Origin: Symbiodinium natans
Lineage: Eukaryota > Sar > Dinophyceae > Suessiales > Symbiodiniaceae
Reading direction: 5' to 3'
NCBI GenBank assembly: GCA_905221605.1
Contig: CAJNDS010002560.1
Coordinates: 62,001-126,000 of the forward strand
Length of the DNA: 64,000 bases
A program made the position numbers and the translations under genes. The notes below the pieces were generated by a model that saw nothing but the letters and a program-made list of their open reading frames with translations, did not search any database and had not been told where the DNA came from. Of the stretch, positions 54,211 through 63,899 are shown piece after piece. The stretch's first letter is position 1. Each line of letters begins with the position of its first letter.

Positions 54211-56440
54211 GTTCTGGGAAGTGTTCGTCAGAACAGACCACAACTACAAACTGCGGTGAGAGAACGGCCCCGCCCAGGTATGCCTTTTCCTTCCTATGGG
54301 ACTTTAGGAGGTTAAGCAAATTTTGAGTTTCAGGGTTTTGTGCTCTGGACCTCGGAACGTGGAACCCAGGTCATTCAGATCCTGGTCTTCTGCAAAGTGG
54401 GAGCCTTGCTGCAGCTCCATACCTTACTAGCTCTTGGAAGGGAACCCTTAAACCCTAAGCCATACGCCCTACGCCCTAATCCCCGTACCCTAAACCCTAA
54501 ACCCTAAACCCTAAACCCTAAACCCTAAACCCTAAACCCTAAACCCTAAACCCTAAACCCTAAACCCTAAACCCTAAACCTAACCCCTAACCCCTAACCC
54601 TAAACCCTAAAACCCTAAACTAACCCTAAACCCTAAACCCTAAACCCTAAACCCTAAACCCTAAACCCTAAACCCTAAACCCTAAACCCTAAACCCTAAA
54701 CCCTAAACCCCAAACCCCAAACCCTAAACCCTAAACCCTAAACCCGAAACCCTAAACCCTAAACCCTAAACCGTACGAAGAACCAGCACGTCTCAGGTCA
54801 TGGTGCTCCTGGTGTCAGCAGCGCTTGCCTTATTCACGCTTCGGTTTCGGCCTTCGGGTCTAGGGTTTAGGTTCTGAATCCTAAACCCTAAACCCTAAAC
54901 CCTAAACCCTAAACCCTAAACTTTGAAATCTTGAAGGGCCCCCTCTGTGCAGGGTTTCTTTGTGGCCACCTTGGGCTACGACAAGGGCAGCTGCCAGTTC
55001 TCCGACTTCACGAACGGGACCCACCTTGAGCCTTTAGGGTTTAGGGTTCACTCCTTGGCATCTGCAAACCTTGGTTGCAGGACCTGCCAGCAGGGAAACG
55101 TTTGCAACCTCCAGGCAGTCGGCTGAGGGTTTATAAGGTTTAGGGCGTGAGCGCGCACTAGTCTGCAAACCTACCCACCCCAAGACCGCCCACTTACAAC
55201 TCTCATGGAGTTACGGCCTGCTATTGTTTTACAAAGCAACATGTGCAAGGTGGCTTCGACCACCTATGAGTTGTGTCACATGGGTCGCCTGAAGCATGAG
55301 ACACTTGCATTGCTTGGGGTCATGAAATATTTGGGAGAACTGAGAACACTTGGGCTACTTGGATCACTTGAGTCACCTGCGACGTGTAAGTCGCTTGGGA
55401 CGCTTAGGATGCGCGTGCCTGGGCGACTGGGGACACTTCACTCGGTCACTTGGGACACTCGTGTCACCTGGCTCACTTGGAACCCTTGTGTCACTTCAAG
55501 TGGTGTGTACGGGGCATTTGTGACACTTTGGGCTTTGGTGTCACTTGGGCCACTCGAACACTTGTGTCACTTTGAACAGTGGGGACCACCGTGGAACACA
55601 CTTTGGGTCGCTTGTGGTCACTCGAGACACTTGGAGCACTTGGAAACACTGGCACTCAACACGCCTCATTCACTTGGTCGCTTGGGATGCTTGTGTATCT
55701 GGATCACTTGCACACTTGGATCTCAAAGTTGGGATGCCTTTAGGTCTTTGGGCCTCTCAACCTCGAAGCCCCCAGGCGGCTGCCTCCCAGGGCCGTCTCT
55801 GTCATTCCAGCTTGCATCCTCTTCAGACAGCCTAAGGCCCAACAGGCCCTAAACCCAAAAAGGGCAATAGGCCATAGTAATAGGCCCTATACCCTAAACC
55901 CCAGGACCAGTCCTCGCTGGCGGACAAATCAGCAAGATGATTGTTTCCACGAAGTTTTGCACAGTGCCCACCAATGTGCACAACTCCATGCCCACGTGTA
56001 ATGCGCAATGCTCACGAACAGTGCCCACGGCATTTTGCACAACGATCACGAACAATGTTGCGCAATGCTCACGAACAATTGCATAATGCCCACGAACGAT
56101 GTTGAGCAATGCCCACCAGCGAATCTGAACAACGCCCACGAATTTTCGAACAATGCCCACGCAGTTCTTGACCAAAAGGCAGTGCCCACGAAGTTTTGAA
56201 CAATGCCCACAACAAATTTGAACAATGCCCACGAAATTTGGCCAAAGAAACAACAACAATGCCCACAAGAACAAGTTAAGGGTCTAGTTTTTGTGCGAAA
56301 GAGAGGTTCAGGGTTTAGGGGGTTTCAATCCTAAACCCTAAACCCTAAACCCCAAGCCCTAAATCCTAGTTCTTGTCCTGTGGCTTGCGCCAGATCGCGG
56401 CCTGGCACAGCGAGGGCATCGCCTACGCCAACCAGCGAAG
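54211..56440 (+). CDS. Candidate exons of gene C, middle part
   Basis: The best piece is 54211-54255, with a TTTCAG|G acceptor and GTGAGAG donor, encoding FWEVFVRTDHNYKL. Others are 54384 to about 54420 (VIQILVFCKVGALLQL), 54953 to about 55030 (GCAG|G acceptor; FFVATLGYDKGSCQFSDF) and 56394 to about 56440 (IAAWHSEGIAYANQRS). Telomeric tracts and two degenerate repeat fields occupy the spaces. I cannot name the family and did not establish phase between them. Confidence 0.3.
54440..54775. repeat. Longest interstitial telomeric tract (CCCTAAA)n
   Basis: More than 40 heptamers, mostly perfect CCCTAAA, with short variants (CCTAACCC, CCCCAAA, CCCGAAA). It is the longest telomere-type run in the window. 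Confidence 0.97.
54860..54925. repeat. Telomeric tract, switching orientation
   Basis: GGGTCTAGGGTTTAGG turns into CCTAAACCCTAAACCC within about 25 bp, just before the exon-like piece at 54953. Confidence 0.9.
55225..55735. repeat. Degenerate 9-bp repeat field (CACTTGGGA)
   Basis: CACTTGG, GCTTGGG and CACTTGTGTCAC words recur every 9 bp or a multiple over about 500 bp. The 215-codon + frame across it (start 55205) is probably a by-product of the 9-bp period. Confidence 0.75.
55955..56272. repeat. Degenerate repeat field (CAATGCCCACGAA)
   Basis: About sixteen copies of a word like AACAATGCCCACGAA at irregular spacings of 15-30 bp. The minus frame reading His-Cys-Ser-rich protein over it is a repeat artefact. 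Confidence 0.8.
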
Positions 56441-56504
56441 CACTGAGCAGTGAGGTGAAAGAGGGGTTTAGGGTTAAGGGTTTAGGGTTTAGGGTTCAGG
56501 GTTT

Positions 56505-56600
56505 ATGTGGGGGTTTCCGATGTTCGGGGCACCTTATCGGGGTCCTTATTATAAAGGAATCCTGCTATTTGGAGCCTTTTTTCGATGTTTCTACATGTTT
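56505..56600. mobile_element. Family II TIR element (- orientation)
   Basis: GGGGGTTTCCGATGTTCGGG, CACCTTATCGGGGTCC and GGAATCCTGCTATTTGG match, in order, the reverse complement of the family II element at 43008. The right end is unclear. Confidence 0.55.
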
Positions 56601-56722
56601 CTGTGAATCCTGATGGCTTTTGAGGTTCTCGCCCCCAGTTGCTTCGTCAGAGCCGGGGCCCTGCCGAAGTCGGTGCGTGGGCCTTGAAGTTTACATCATG
56701 CCCCCCCCCGCCCCCTACCCCC

Positions 56723-56787
56723 TGATGTTAAATACTCCCCATATGCTAAAAGGTAACTATACTGGGAGTATTTAATTACAACATGAC
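56723..56787. mobile_element. Short hairpin element
   Basis: TGATGTTAAATACTCCCCA and TGGGAGTATTTAATTACAAC-AT are inverted copies around about 25 bp. A C-rich run precedes the left arm. Confidence 0.6.
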
Positions 56788-57507
56788 ACCGGATTCAGAT
56801 GCTTGACCGGATGTCCGTGTGAGAGGTCCGGTGGCCTGAAATCTTTCGAAACGAACGGCCCCTTCCGGTGTTGCAACTTCGCACACCAGGCCCCGTGCTT
56901 GTAGGTCCTTCAAGAGCTGCTTTGCCCGTCCGCGTCGCATGTGAGCATAAAAATTCGGCAAGGCGGCCCAAGAGAACTACATCCCCCAGGACTGCCTTCG
57001 TGAATCCAAACGCTGAGTTGGAGAGTGCACTGCATGGCACAGCTTGGAACCGCGGAGGATGGTTCGGTCGAAGCGCTGGGGCTTGGTGTTGGCTACGGAT
57101 CAGGTCCCAGGGCATGAGGGAGTGACAGTTTTTTCAAGCTCGTTGTGCACTTTTTTTGTCAGGTACCCCGTGCTGCAACTTCTACAACGCCCAAACCAAG
57201 GAGGGCCCTGGGAAGCACGAGGTCGGCAGTCGGAGGGGCGTTGGGTCTGTGGGGAGGTCTTCTGCGACAACTTCGGGGCCATTCAGCAGGGCTCTTAGTG
57301 CATCGCTGAAATGTCGCTGATGTACCCGGCATGAGAACTTCATGAGAACTTCATGAGGGATCCGCCGTTGGCCACTTAGCGCCAGCTAAAGTCCAGTCTC
57401 GAGGCAGTTTTCTCACTGCCCAACTGCACCTTGGCTCGGCTCCAAGACGCAGTTGGATCATTGACTTCGTGTGCTCTGCTTTTGTTGGTTTTGGTTTGTT
57501 TTTTTCC

Positions 57508-57595
<88 letters not shown>

Positions 57596-57602
57596 ACCCT
57601 AA
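57508..57602. repeat. (CCCTCAA)13 variant telomeric-like array
   Basis: Thirteen near-perfect CCCTCAA heptamers ending in a single CCCTAAG. One base differs from the usual CCCTAAA, and the variant is homogeneous over the array. Confidence 0.97.
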
Positions 57603-57611
57603 GTCTTGTGC

Positions 57612-57720
57612 GAAGGGATTGCCGTCTGAAGCTTGGGAGCGACGAGAATGGCAACGTGGTGGTCGATGAGCTTCTCGCTCGTTCCTCAGAGCTTGCCGAC
57701 TGTCACGGACACAGCCCATA
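57612..57720 (+). CDS. Candidate exon of gene C
   Basis: The frame reads LKLGSDENGNVVVDELLARS and continues SELADC to a stop at 57718. The DENGxVxVDELL pattern is reminiscent of the winged-helix start of Tpt1/KptA 2'-phosphotransferases, but the piece is too short to claim that. Confidence 0.25.
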
Positions 57721-57752
57721 GAAGCCCATGGAAGTCCAAAAGAACTCCCAGA

Positions 57753-57851
57753 GATTGGGATGTTCCCCCTTAAACTAGCTGTCCTTAAGACTTGTAGGGA
57801 GGATGACAGGGGGGTAACTAGATTCCCTTTTACTTAAGGAACATCCCAATC
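57753..57851. mobile_element. Intronic TIR element, family III, 99 bp
   Basis: The ends GATTGGGATGTTCC and GGAACATCCCAATC are perfect inverted copies of 14 bp. The left end continues CCCTTAAACTAG and the right end CTAGATTCCCTTTTACTTAA. Same length and same TTGGGATG ends as the element at 45664. Confidence 0.85.
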
Positions 57852-58064
57852 CGTAGAACACCAGAGAGCTGGAGTGACTTGGTCCAGGTCTGGGAGGAGC
57901 CAGTGTACGTTCTCTTGCTCATCGTTGCCGGTGGAATACTCGTCTGTGCCTCGTGGGCTCGTGGGTTGAGAGCTGAAAGGCATCAAGGGTTTTCAACATA
58001 GTTGAACAGTTCCTAATCTTCCTCATATTACCACTGCGGTTGAAAGTCCTAACATGACCCCAGG

Positions 58065-58340
58065 GCCTCATGCTGCTGGTTATCGCCTGCGGCTGTGCCT
58101 GCCGCCACTCGGAGCGGTGGTGTCCTCGGCAGAAGCCCAGCCAAAAACCCAACCTACCCTGTGACCCTGTGGCCCTGTGGCGGCGATCTTTGTGCATGCG
58201 GACTCGGAAGCTTCCAGGCTCTATGCCTGCGGTCTGGTCATCTGGCGGTGCTGCCGGTACGTGCAGAACAAAGCCGTGACCTCGATCAGAGTAGGCGACA
58301 TACATGCCTTTGAAGATCTTGTACTGGATCGTTGGCGAGA
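58065..58340 (+). CDS. Candidate exons of gene C, 3' part
   Basis: The frame reading AIFVHADSEASRLYACGLVI ends RCC|GTACGTG, a good donor (58256). The same frame goes on to HAFEDLVLDRWRDYPAVAP. An upstream piece (LMLLVIACGCACRHSERW) is less sure. Function is unknown. Confidence 0.25.
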
Positions 58341-59513
58341 CTATCCTGCAGTGGCTCCTGCTAAGGATCTCTACCGGCAACACCTCAAGCCCCAAAGCCC
58401 GCCCTGCGCCTCGAAATCCTTTCTGAGATCGGCTGCTGCCGGCGCTGTCGGGCGTGCTGCGCATGCCTGTGCTCGTGCTTGAGGAGGTGGGGAAGGCGGA
58501 GCATGAGACCCAGCGGGGTTTGAGAGAGCTGCGCTGGCAGGCTGCGCCCGGGTCCTTCTTCCGAGGCTGCACAGCTTGGGTCGCCCCACCCCCTTCAAAA
58601 GCTGCAGAACCCTCCCAACATAGAGCCCCAGAGTGCACCATCTTACGCTATCATCCATGAGGGATCTTGCTGCAGCCAGGAAAGACAACAGCAGAGGCGG
58701 CATGCCAGAGAAGAGCAGGCGCCCAGCTTTTGCCATCACCTCGTTGCGATCCACCCTTTCCCTCAGGAGCGAGCACGGGAAGCTTCTTTCAAGAACGCTG
58801 CGCCCTGAGAGATGGGGGTCCTGGTGTCGGCTGAGCCTTACTGTCGAGGGCAGGGGGGCGCTTCAGGCGCGTTGATTTTGGCGAGGCTTTGGGGCTGGGT
58901 TAGGAGTGGCTTCGGAGAGGATGCGACATCGCATTTTGTCGGCAGATTTGTCCCATGCCACTGGGCTCTAAAGAGGTTCTGCCGAAAGGCATGCGGGGTC
59001 TCGTTGGCCTCGTTGTTGGCTGAGGACCTTCGCCGGTCGCAGTCCTTCGGCGGGACTGGCTTGTTCTTTTCTGGTAACCCCAGGGTGCACGCTGGCCAGG
59101 GCTTTCGACTCAAACCGCTTTTTTTCTGCTGTTCGCTGGGTTCCCGCGGCAGGGAATTTGGACTTGACGCGAAGTTCGGACCTCAGTGATCCCTGCAGGT
59201 CCCAGGCCTAAGCACAGCAGAACATTGTCTTTGCTTCGCGGGCATGACAAGGCAGCTGGAAGAATTCCATGCGACGCTGGACGCCGTTGTTGCTCTTCCC
59301 TGCTCTCTAGAGACTCTAGAGAGTTTCGACTCTGGGTCGTGGAGCTCTGGAGCATCGCAAGACATCGCAAGGGTCCTTTGCGGCAAGGAGCTTGCTCGGC
59401 TCCACCCCCACCCCGAAAGAGAAAGAGCCGCCGAAAGCTGCGAAGGTCCATGCCAGGCAAGGGAAGATCTTATGCTGTGAAAGAAACCCCAAGCTTCTTT
59501 CATTGCAGGCCCA

Positions 59514-62500
59514 AGCGAAAGGTCAAGAAGACCCGCGTGGAGCGCCTGCGTGTGCGGGAGGCGCGCCTTGCTGGAACGATGTCCGACGTCCGCATTTGTT
59601 CCCCGGCTCTAACTGGGAGGCCGACGAGGACGAAACAGGCCGACACCGGGTCCAACATCAACTTGCAGGGCAAGGGCGGCAAAATACTATCGGGTTACTA
59701 TCGCAAGCCTGCATTTGTTCAGGCGGCATGCGCACGAGCAGCAGCAATGCCGAGGACCGCTGCATGGCAGATCTGAGTGGCAGAGAGACTTGCACTTCGT
59801 AAGATTTGATCTTTCAGTAGGTGTGTGTGTGTGTGTGTGTGGAGCGTGTTCTTTGACCTCACAGGACACCAGTGAATCTGAGAGGTCTTCCCAGGCACGG
59901 AATCTGGTTGCCACTTCAGTTCAGCGGCAGTGGATGGAAGCAAAATTGAAGCCCTAAACCCGAAACCCGAAACCCTAAACCCTAAACCCTACACCCAGAA
60001 GGCATCGAAGTCGGAGAACCTACCAGTGGACGAGATCAAGCCCTGGAACATCGAAGATCTGGTGGAGGAGGGGAGGGGGGAGGTGCCGGATCGTTGGCCT
60101 CGCAAGGAGTAGGGTTTAGGGTTTAGGTTTTAGGGCTTAGGGTTTGGGGTTTAGGGTTTAGGTTCCCCAAGAGAATCCGGGGCATGTGCTTTTGAGCTTA
60201 GGGATGCTGAGGGAGTTTAGGGAGTATGGGAGGGTTAGTGTCCGCAGAGATCAGCGCCTTGTATCGCTCAAGAGCCAGCCACGGCGCCGGAGTTTAGGGA
60301 GTGTCAGATGGGCGGAAGTGACGGCACGCATGCTCGAGCCATCACGCCACGTAGAAGCGTCGAGCTCCACAGCACGCTTGCCCAGACTGGAGGACGGTTT
60401 CGGGATTACCGGGCTTTCGGGCATTTGGCCTTCAGGGCTTATAAGGTTTGGGGTGCAGGGTCGAACCGCCCCACTGAGCTTGAATTTAGCGATATTTAGC
60501 GGCAAAGGATGTCTGGGAGTTGGGCCGTTGAAGCGGGGGTTTTCTCAGGCAGCTGCCAGCAGCGGCATCAGTCCGGACTGTTTAAGCATTCAGCGTCCAC
60601 ACAGATGCTGCACAAGGAGTCAAGGCGACAAACGAATCGATTGACCCATGATGGCCTCTTCGTCTACACATGTTTACACCCGATAAGTCAATCGACATCA
60701 CGAAGTTAATGTCCCCTAGGTCCCGAGCGCATTCCATGGTCAGAATCATGCTCCCGCCACAGTCTCATGAACATTTTGGTGCTTGATCTGTCTCACGGAC
60801 TCTGGTACAGATTCGCGTGCGTCCGCTCCAAGGAAACTTGCACGTCGATTCCGCCTCAGTCTCGTGCGCACGCTCGCGAAGGGCAGAATTCTGGTCGCGT
60901 TTGGGCGTGCTCCGCTTCGCTTTGGGTCCCTGAAGCAGCTTAAACCTCCCGAAACCCTAAACCCTAATCCCTGAACCCTAAACCCTATACATCCCTATAC
61001 CCTAAACCCTGAAGGATGCCAGGGCGCTGTTTGCGCCCTTCCTGCCATGTGACGATGTGCAGCTTCGCAAGGCTCAGCTGACTGAGGGGTCTTCAGCGTT
61101 GGCAGGGTCTTAGGGGGGGTTGGGGTTTAGGGTTTGGGGTTTGGTGTTTGGGGTTTGGGGTTTGGGGTTTGGGGTGCCGTTTTGGGGGCTGGTGAAGGCC
61201 GCATGGTGTGTAGGGAGCATCCTGCCAGTGAGCCCTGGAAGGCTTACCTACGCCTCGCCTTGAAGTACCATCCGGATAAGCTGCCAAAGGCTGCCGGTGC
61301 CCATGGGAAGCTGGGCGGAGTACCCTGAAGCCTTGAGTCGCTATATCCCCCTAATAGGGTTCCGGGGTTCCAAGTTCCATGGTTCAAGGGTTTTTTTTTT
61401 TTCACGTGAAAGGTCCGGAAAGCCCTCTAAAAGGTTTTCGGGCTTAAGTTTGAGGGTTCCAGGGTTTAGAGTTTGGGGGTCCCCAACCCCCTGATTGACG
61501 TGGCAGGCGCAGCGCGACGCGGCCACCGCGCTCTTTCAGGCCATTGCTGCTGCCTCGAGTCGGCACTTGGGGGTTTGCAGGGCTTAGGGGTTAGGACTCG
61601 CGGGTTTATAGGGTTGGTGTTCACTTTTTTCCAGATAGTCTTTGGCATCTCCAAGATGAGGTATACGAGGAGCTGCTGAAGCCCTTTGGAGGGAAGCTTC
61701 CAAAGCGAGTCAAGACGGCTGTGGCAGCGGCGGCGGAACTGGGAGATACACAGGCTGGCATTGTTTAGGGTTTGTAGGGCATTGAAGGGTTCAAGGGTTA
61801 TTTAGGGTTTGGTGTTTAGAGTTCAGGGCGTAGAGGGGGTGTATCGGGATTCAGGAGGTCTATTGTATGCCCTTGTTTGCATGCTTTGGAAGGAGCTGGC
61901 GCGTTTGCTGAGGGAACTGCCGTCCAGGGCCAATGAGGCAGCCTTTCTGCATTAGAAGCTTCCACCCTATGAGCCTTCAACGCGAAAAACCTGCAAGTCC
62001 GGAAGGAGGACGACGTCGGCGTCTCTCCCCTCATGTTTGCCGCGAAAGGCGGCTGCATCGAAGCCGCTGAATTGCTCCTGAGCAGCCCGGCGCAGCTGCG
62101 AAGCTTTCCGGGTTTCCCAGGCTCCCTCAGGGCTTCCGGGGGTTTTGAGGGCGAAAAAAGCGAGGGTCCTCGGCAGGGCTCTTGGCAACACGGGGTGGTT
62201 GCAAGCTCAAGGCTACGGCGCGGATGTGCACTGTCAGACGCCCTTCGGCTGGTCGGTGCTGGTCTATGCAGCACTCTCGAACCAGGCCGGGACTTCCAAG
62301 AAGGGCAGGTAGAGGGTGGGGGTTGGGGGTGCCTTGGCAGCCTTTTGAGGAACGTTCATCAGATCCCCGTAGCCCAGATAAAGGCCCCAGATCCTAAAAG
62401 AGGGTTTCCGACATCAGGGGTACCTTCTTGGGTTCATTCGTATTTTGGAATCCTATTATTGGGGATGTATATCGCGGGTCCCCTATCTTCGTAAACCCCC

Positions 62501-63784
62501 TTGAACCGCTTTGAACTTTTCGAAGAGTATTTGACGGTGGCCCCAGGGTCCGATGGTCCAGTGGCTCGTGGCCAAAGGTGCCCGAGTCACCCCACACGAG
62601 CTGGAACTGGCGGCTTTTGGTGGCTACGACAGGAGGGGCTGAGAGAAGACATTGTCTTTTTTGTTTTGTTTGGTTTTCTTTACGGGGGGGAGGGCTTTCG
62701 GGCTCAAGCCTGCTTTCTGGGAGGGGGCTGGCGCCGCTCCTTCAGCTGTATGCCGACCGAATCGAGGAGGTGCGCACTGAGGCCACGGGGCCCTTGTGGG
62801 ACTTCAGGTGTTCATTCCCTTAGCCATGAAACCTTCAAAACGCTAAGCCCCACCCCCCCTCCCCCCAAGCTCCTAAACCCTAAATCCTAACCATGCTGCG
62901 GAAGGGGCGATGGGGGGGGGAGGGAGGTTTTGTTTTTGGTCACAGAGAAGGTCCTGCAACACTCCCTTCTGCACCTTGCCTGCCTTGGCATCCTCAACTT
63001 GCCGAGCCTCGGCAGGTGTCGGGCTGGGGATTCAGGGTTTGGGCTTGAAAGCCTCGAAGCTGTTGCACCCTTGGGATTGGGGACTCTTTCGGGGGGACCC
63101 TTTTTTTCAAGCCAAAGGTTCAGGGTTTAGCCGGCCCCCGCCTGTAAGCTGAGGAAGGGCAACCCGGAGAGATACCTGGCCTGCGTCGACTTGCTCTTGG
63201 ACCGCGGCGTACCCCTCGAAGTTCCAGCTGGGGCCTCAGAGACAGGGGACTTTTCTAGGGCCATAGGATTGGTGGCTTCGGGGTGAGGGTAGGGTATGTT
63301 TAGTATTCTACGCTCGATAAGGGGCTCTACGTCTTGCCACGCCCGGGGATAGTGTGTATGAGATTTTCGTGATTCAGGGCTTTGAGGATGCCTTGTGTGC
63401 AGTCAGGACAAGCGGGGGCGGACGTGCTTGCAGCTTGTCGCCGGCCATCCCAACTGGGAGGAGCCACCCAACCCGCCCCCCAAACTCTACAAAGCCCACA
63501 GCCTGCCAAAGTTCTCAAAGCCAAAAAACCAGGGCCCTAAATAGCCCTAAGAAGACCGACGACCCAAACATTTTCCCCCCCTTGAAGCCACCCCTAAGAC
63601 CACCCTAGACCCTAAACCCTAAACCCCAAACCCTCAACCCCTGAAACCCCCCAAAAAACACCTGAGAGGAGCGGGGCTTCGAGGCCTCTCCGGCCCACTT
63701 GGCGCTGGTGGCGCGGCTGTGTGCGGCCAAGGCGGACCCTTCGAGTCCCAACGAACACGGCTCCGCGGACGGCAGGGAGTTTGT
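59514..63784 (+). CDS. J-domain / ankyrin-repeat protein, many small exons, continues beyond the window
   Basis: J-domain: 61015-61071 (DARALFAPFLPCDDVQLRK), 61242-61289 (AYLRLALKYHPDKLPK, with the diagnostic HPD) and 61507-61554 (AQRDAATALFQAIAAA) join in phase 0 with GC donors. 61635-61741 follows (DEVYEELLKPFGGKLPK). Then 61893-61937 (ELARLLRELPSRANE) and ankyrin-type exons: 62004-62102 (VSPLMFAAKGGCIEAAELLL), 62212-62285 (GADVHCQTPFGWSVLVYAAL), 62547-62632 (MVQWLVAKGARVTPHELELA), 62946-63014 (VLQHSLLHLACLGILNL), 63149-63238 (YLACVDLLLDRGVPLEVP) and 63684-63784 (ASPAHLALVARLCAAKADP). Likely 5' exons: 59514-59590 (KRKVKKTRVERLRVREARLA) and 59999-60109 (LPVDEIKPWNIEDLVEEGRG). J-domains stimulate Hsp70 ATPase and ankyrins bind client proteins, so a co-chaperone adaptor is the natural inference. 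No stop was found before the window end. Confidence 0.65.
59819..59842. repeat. (GT)n microsatellite
   Basis: About twelve GT units in an intron. Confidence 0.9.
59950..60170. repeat. Telomeric tracts flanking an exon
   Basis: CCCGAAA/CCCTAAA units (59952-59990) precede and TTTAGGG-type units (60110-60168) follow the exon at 59999-60109, so orientation flips across the exon. Confidence 0.85.
60170..60950. other. Presumed intron; no exon recognised
   Basis: Short frames exist (60186-60644 +), but I see no in-phase exon or known motif. The flanking exons of the J-domain gene lie on both sides. Confidence 0.35.
60950..61185. repeat. Telomeric-type tracts around the first J-domain exon
   Basis: CCCTAAA units (60952-61012) precede and GGGGTTT/TTTGGGG units (61117-61176) follow exon 61015-61071. 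The GGGGTTT array is a variant of the heptamer. Confidence 0.85.
62402..62503. mobile_element. Intronic TIR element, family II (- orientation)
   Basis: It begins GGGTTTCCGACATCAGGGGT and ends CTATCTTCGTAAACCCCC, an imperfect inverted pair. ACCTTCTTGGG, GGAATCCTATTATTGGGG and CGGGTCCCC match the reverse complement of the element at 43008 in order. Confidence 0.65.
63604..63645. repeat. Short telomeric-type tract
   Basis: CCCTAAACCCTAAACCCCAAA followed by CCCTCAACCCCTGAAACCC, in the last visible intron. Confidence 0.85.
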
Positions 63785-63818
63785 TATATTCAGTTTTTTT
63801 TGGTTTTGGCTTTGCTTC

Positions 63819-63819
<1 letters not shown>

Positions 63820-63898
<79 letters not shown>
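63820..63898. repeat. (ATG)26 trinucleotide microsatellite
   Basis: Twenty-six perfect ATG units. Read in other frames they give poly-Asp (+) or poly-His (-). It lies 3' of the last recognisable ankyrin exon, in probable intron. Confidence 0.97.

Positions 63899-63899
<1 letters not shown>

Noticed and set aside
54440-54775. True chromosome end
   Set aside because: Gene-like exons continue on both sides and orientation varies among neighbouring tracts, so these are interstitial telomeric repeats.
55205-55852. 215-codon frame as a gene
   Set aside because: It follows a 9-bp degenerate repeat that keeps the frame open; composition is repetitive (Leu-Gly-Thr-His) and no domain is seen.
57612-57720. 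tRNA 2'-phosphotransferase (Tpt1/KptA)
   Set aside because: Only a short DENGxVxVDELL-like resemblance; the catalytic Arg-His-Arg-Arg set could not be found in neighbouring frames.
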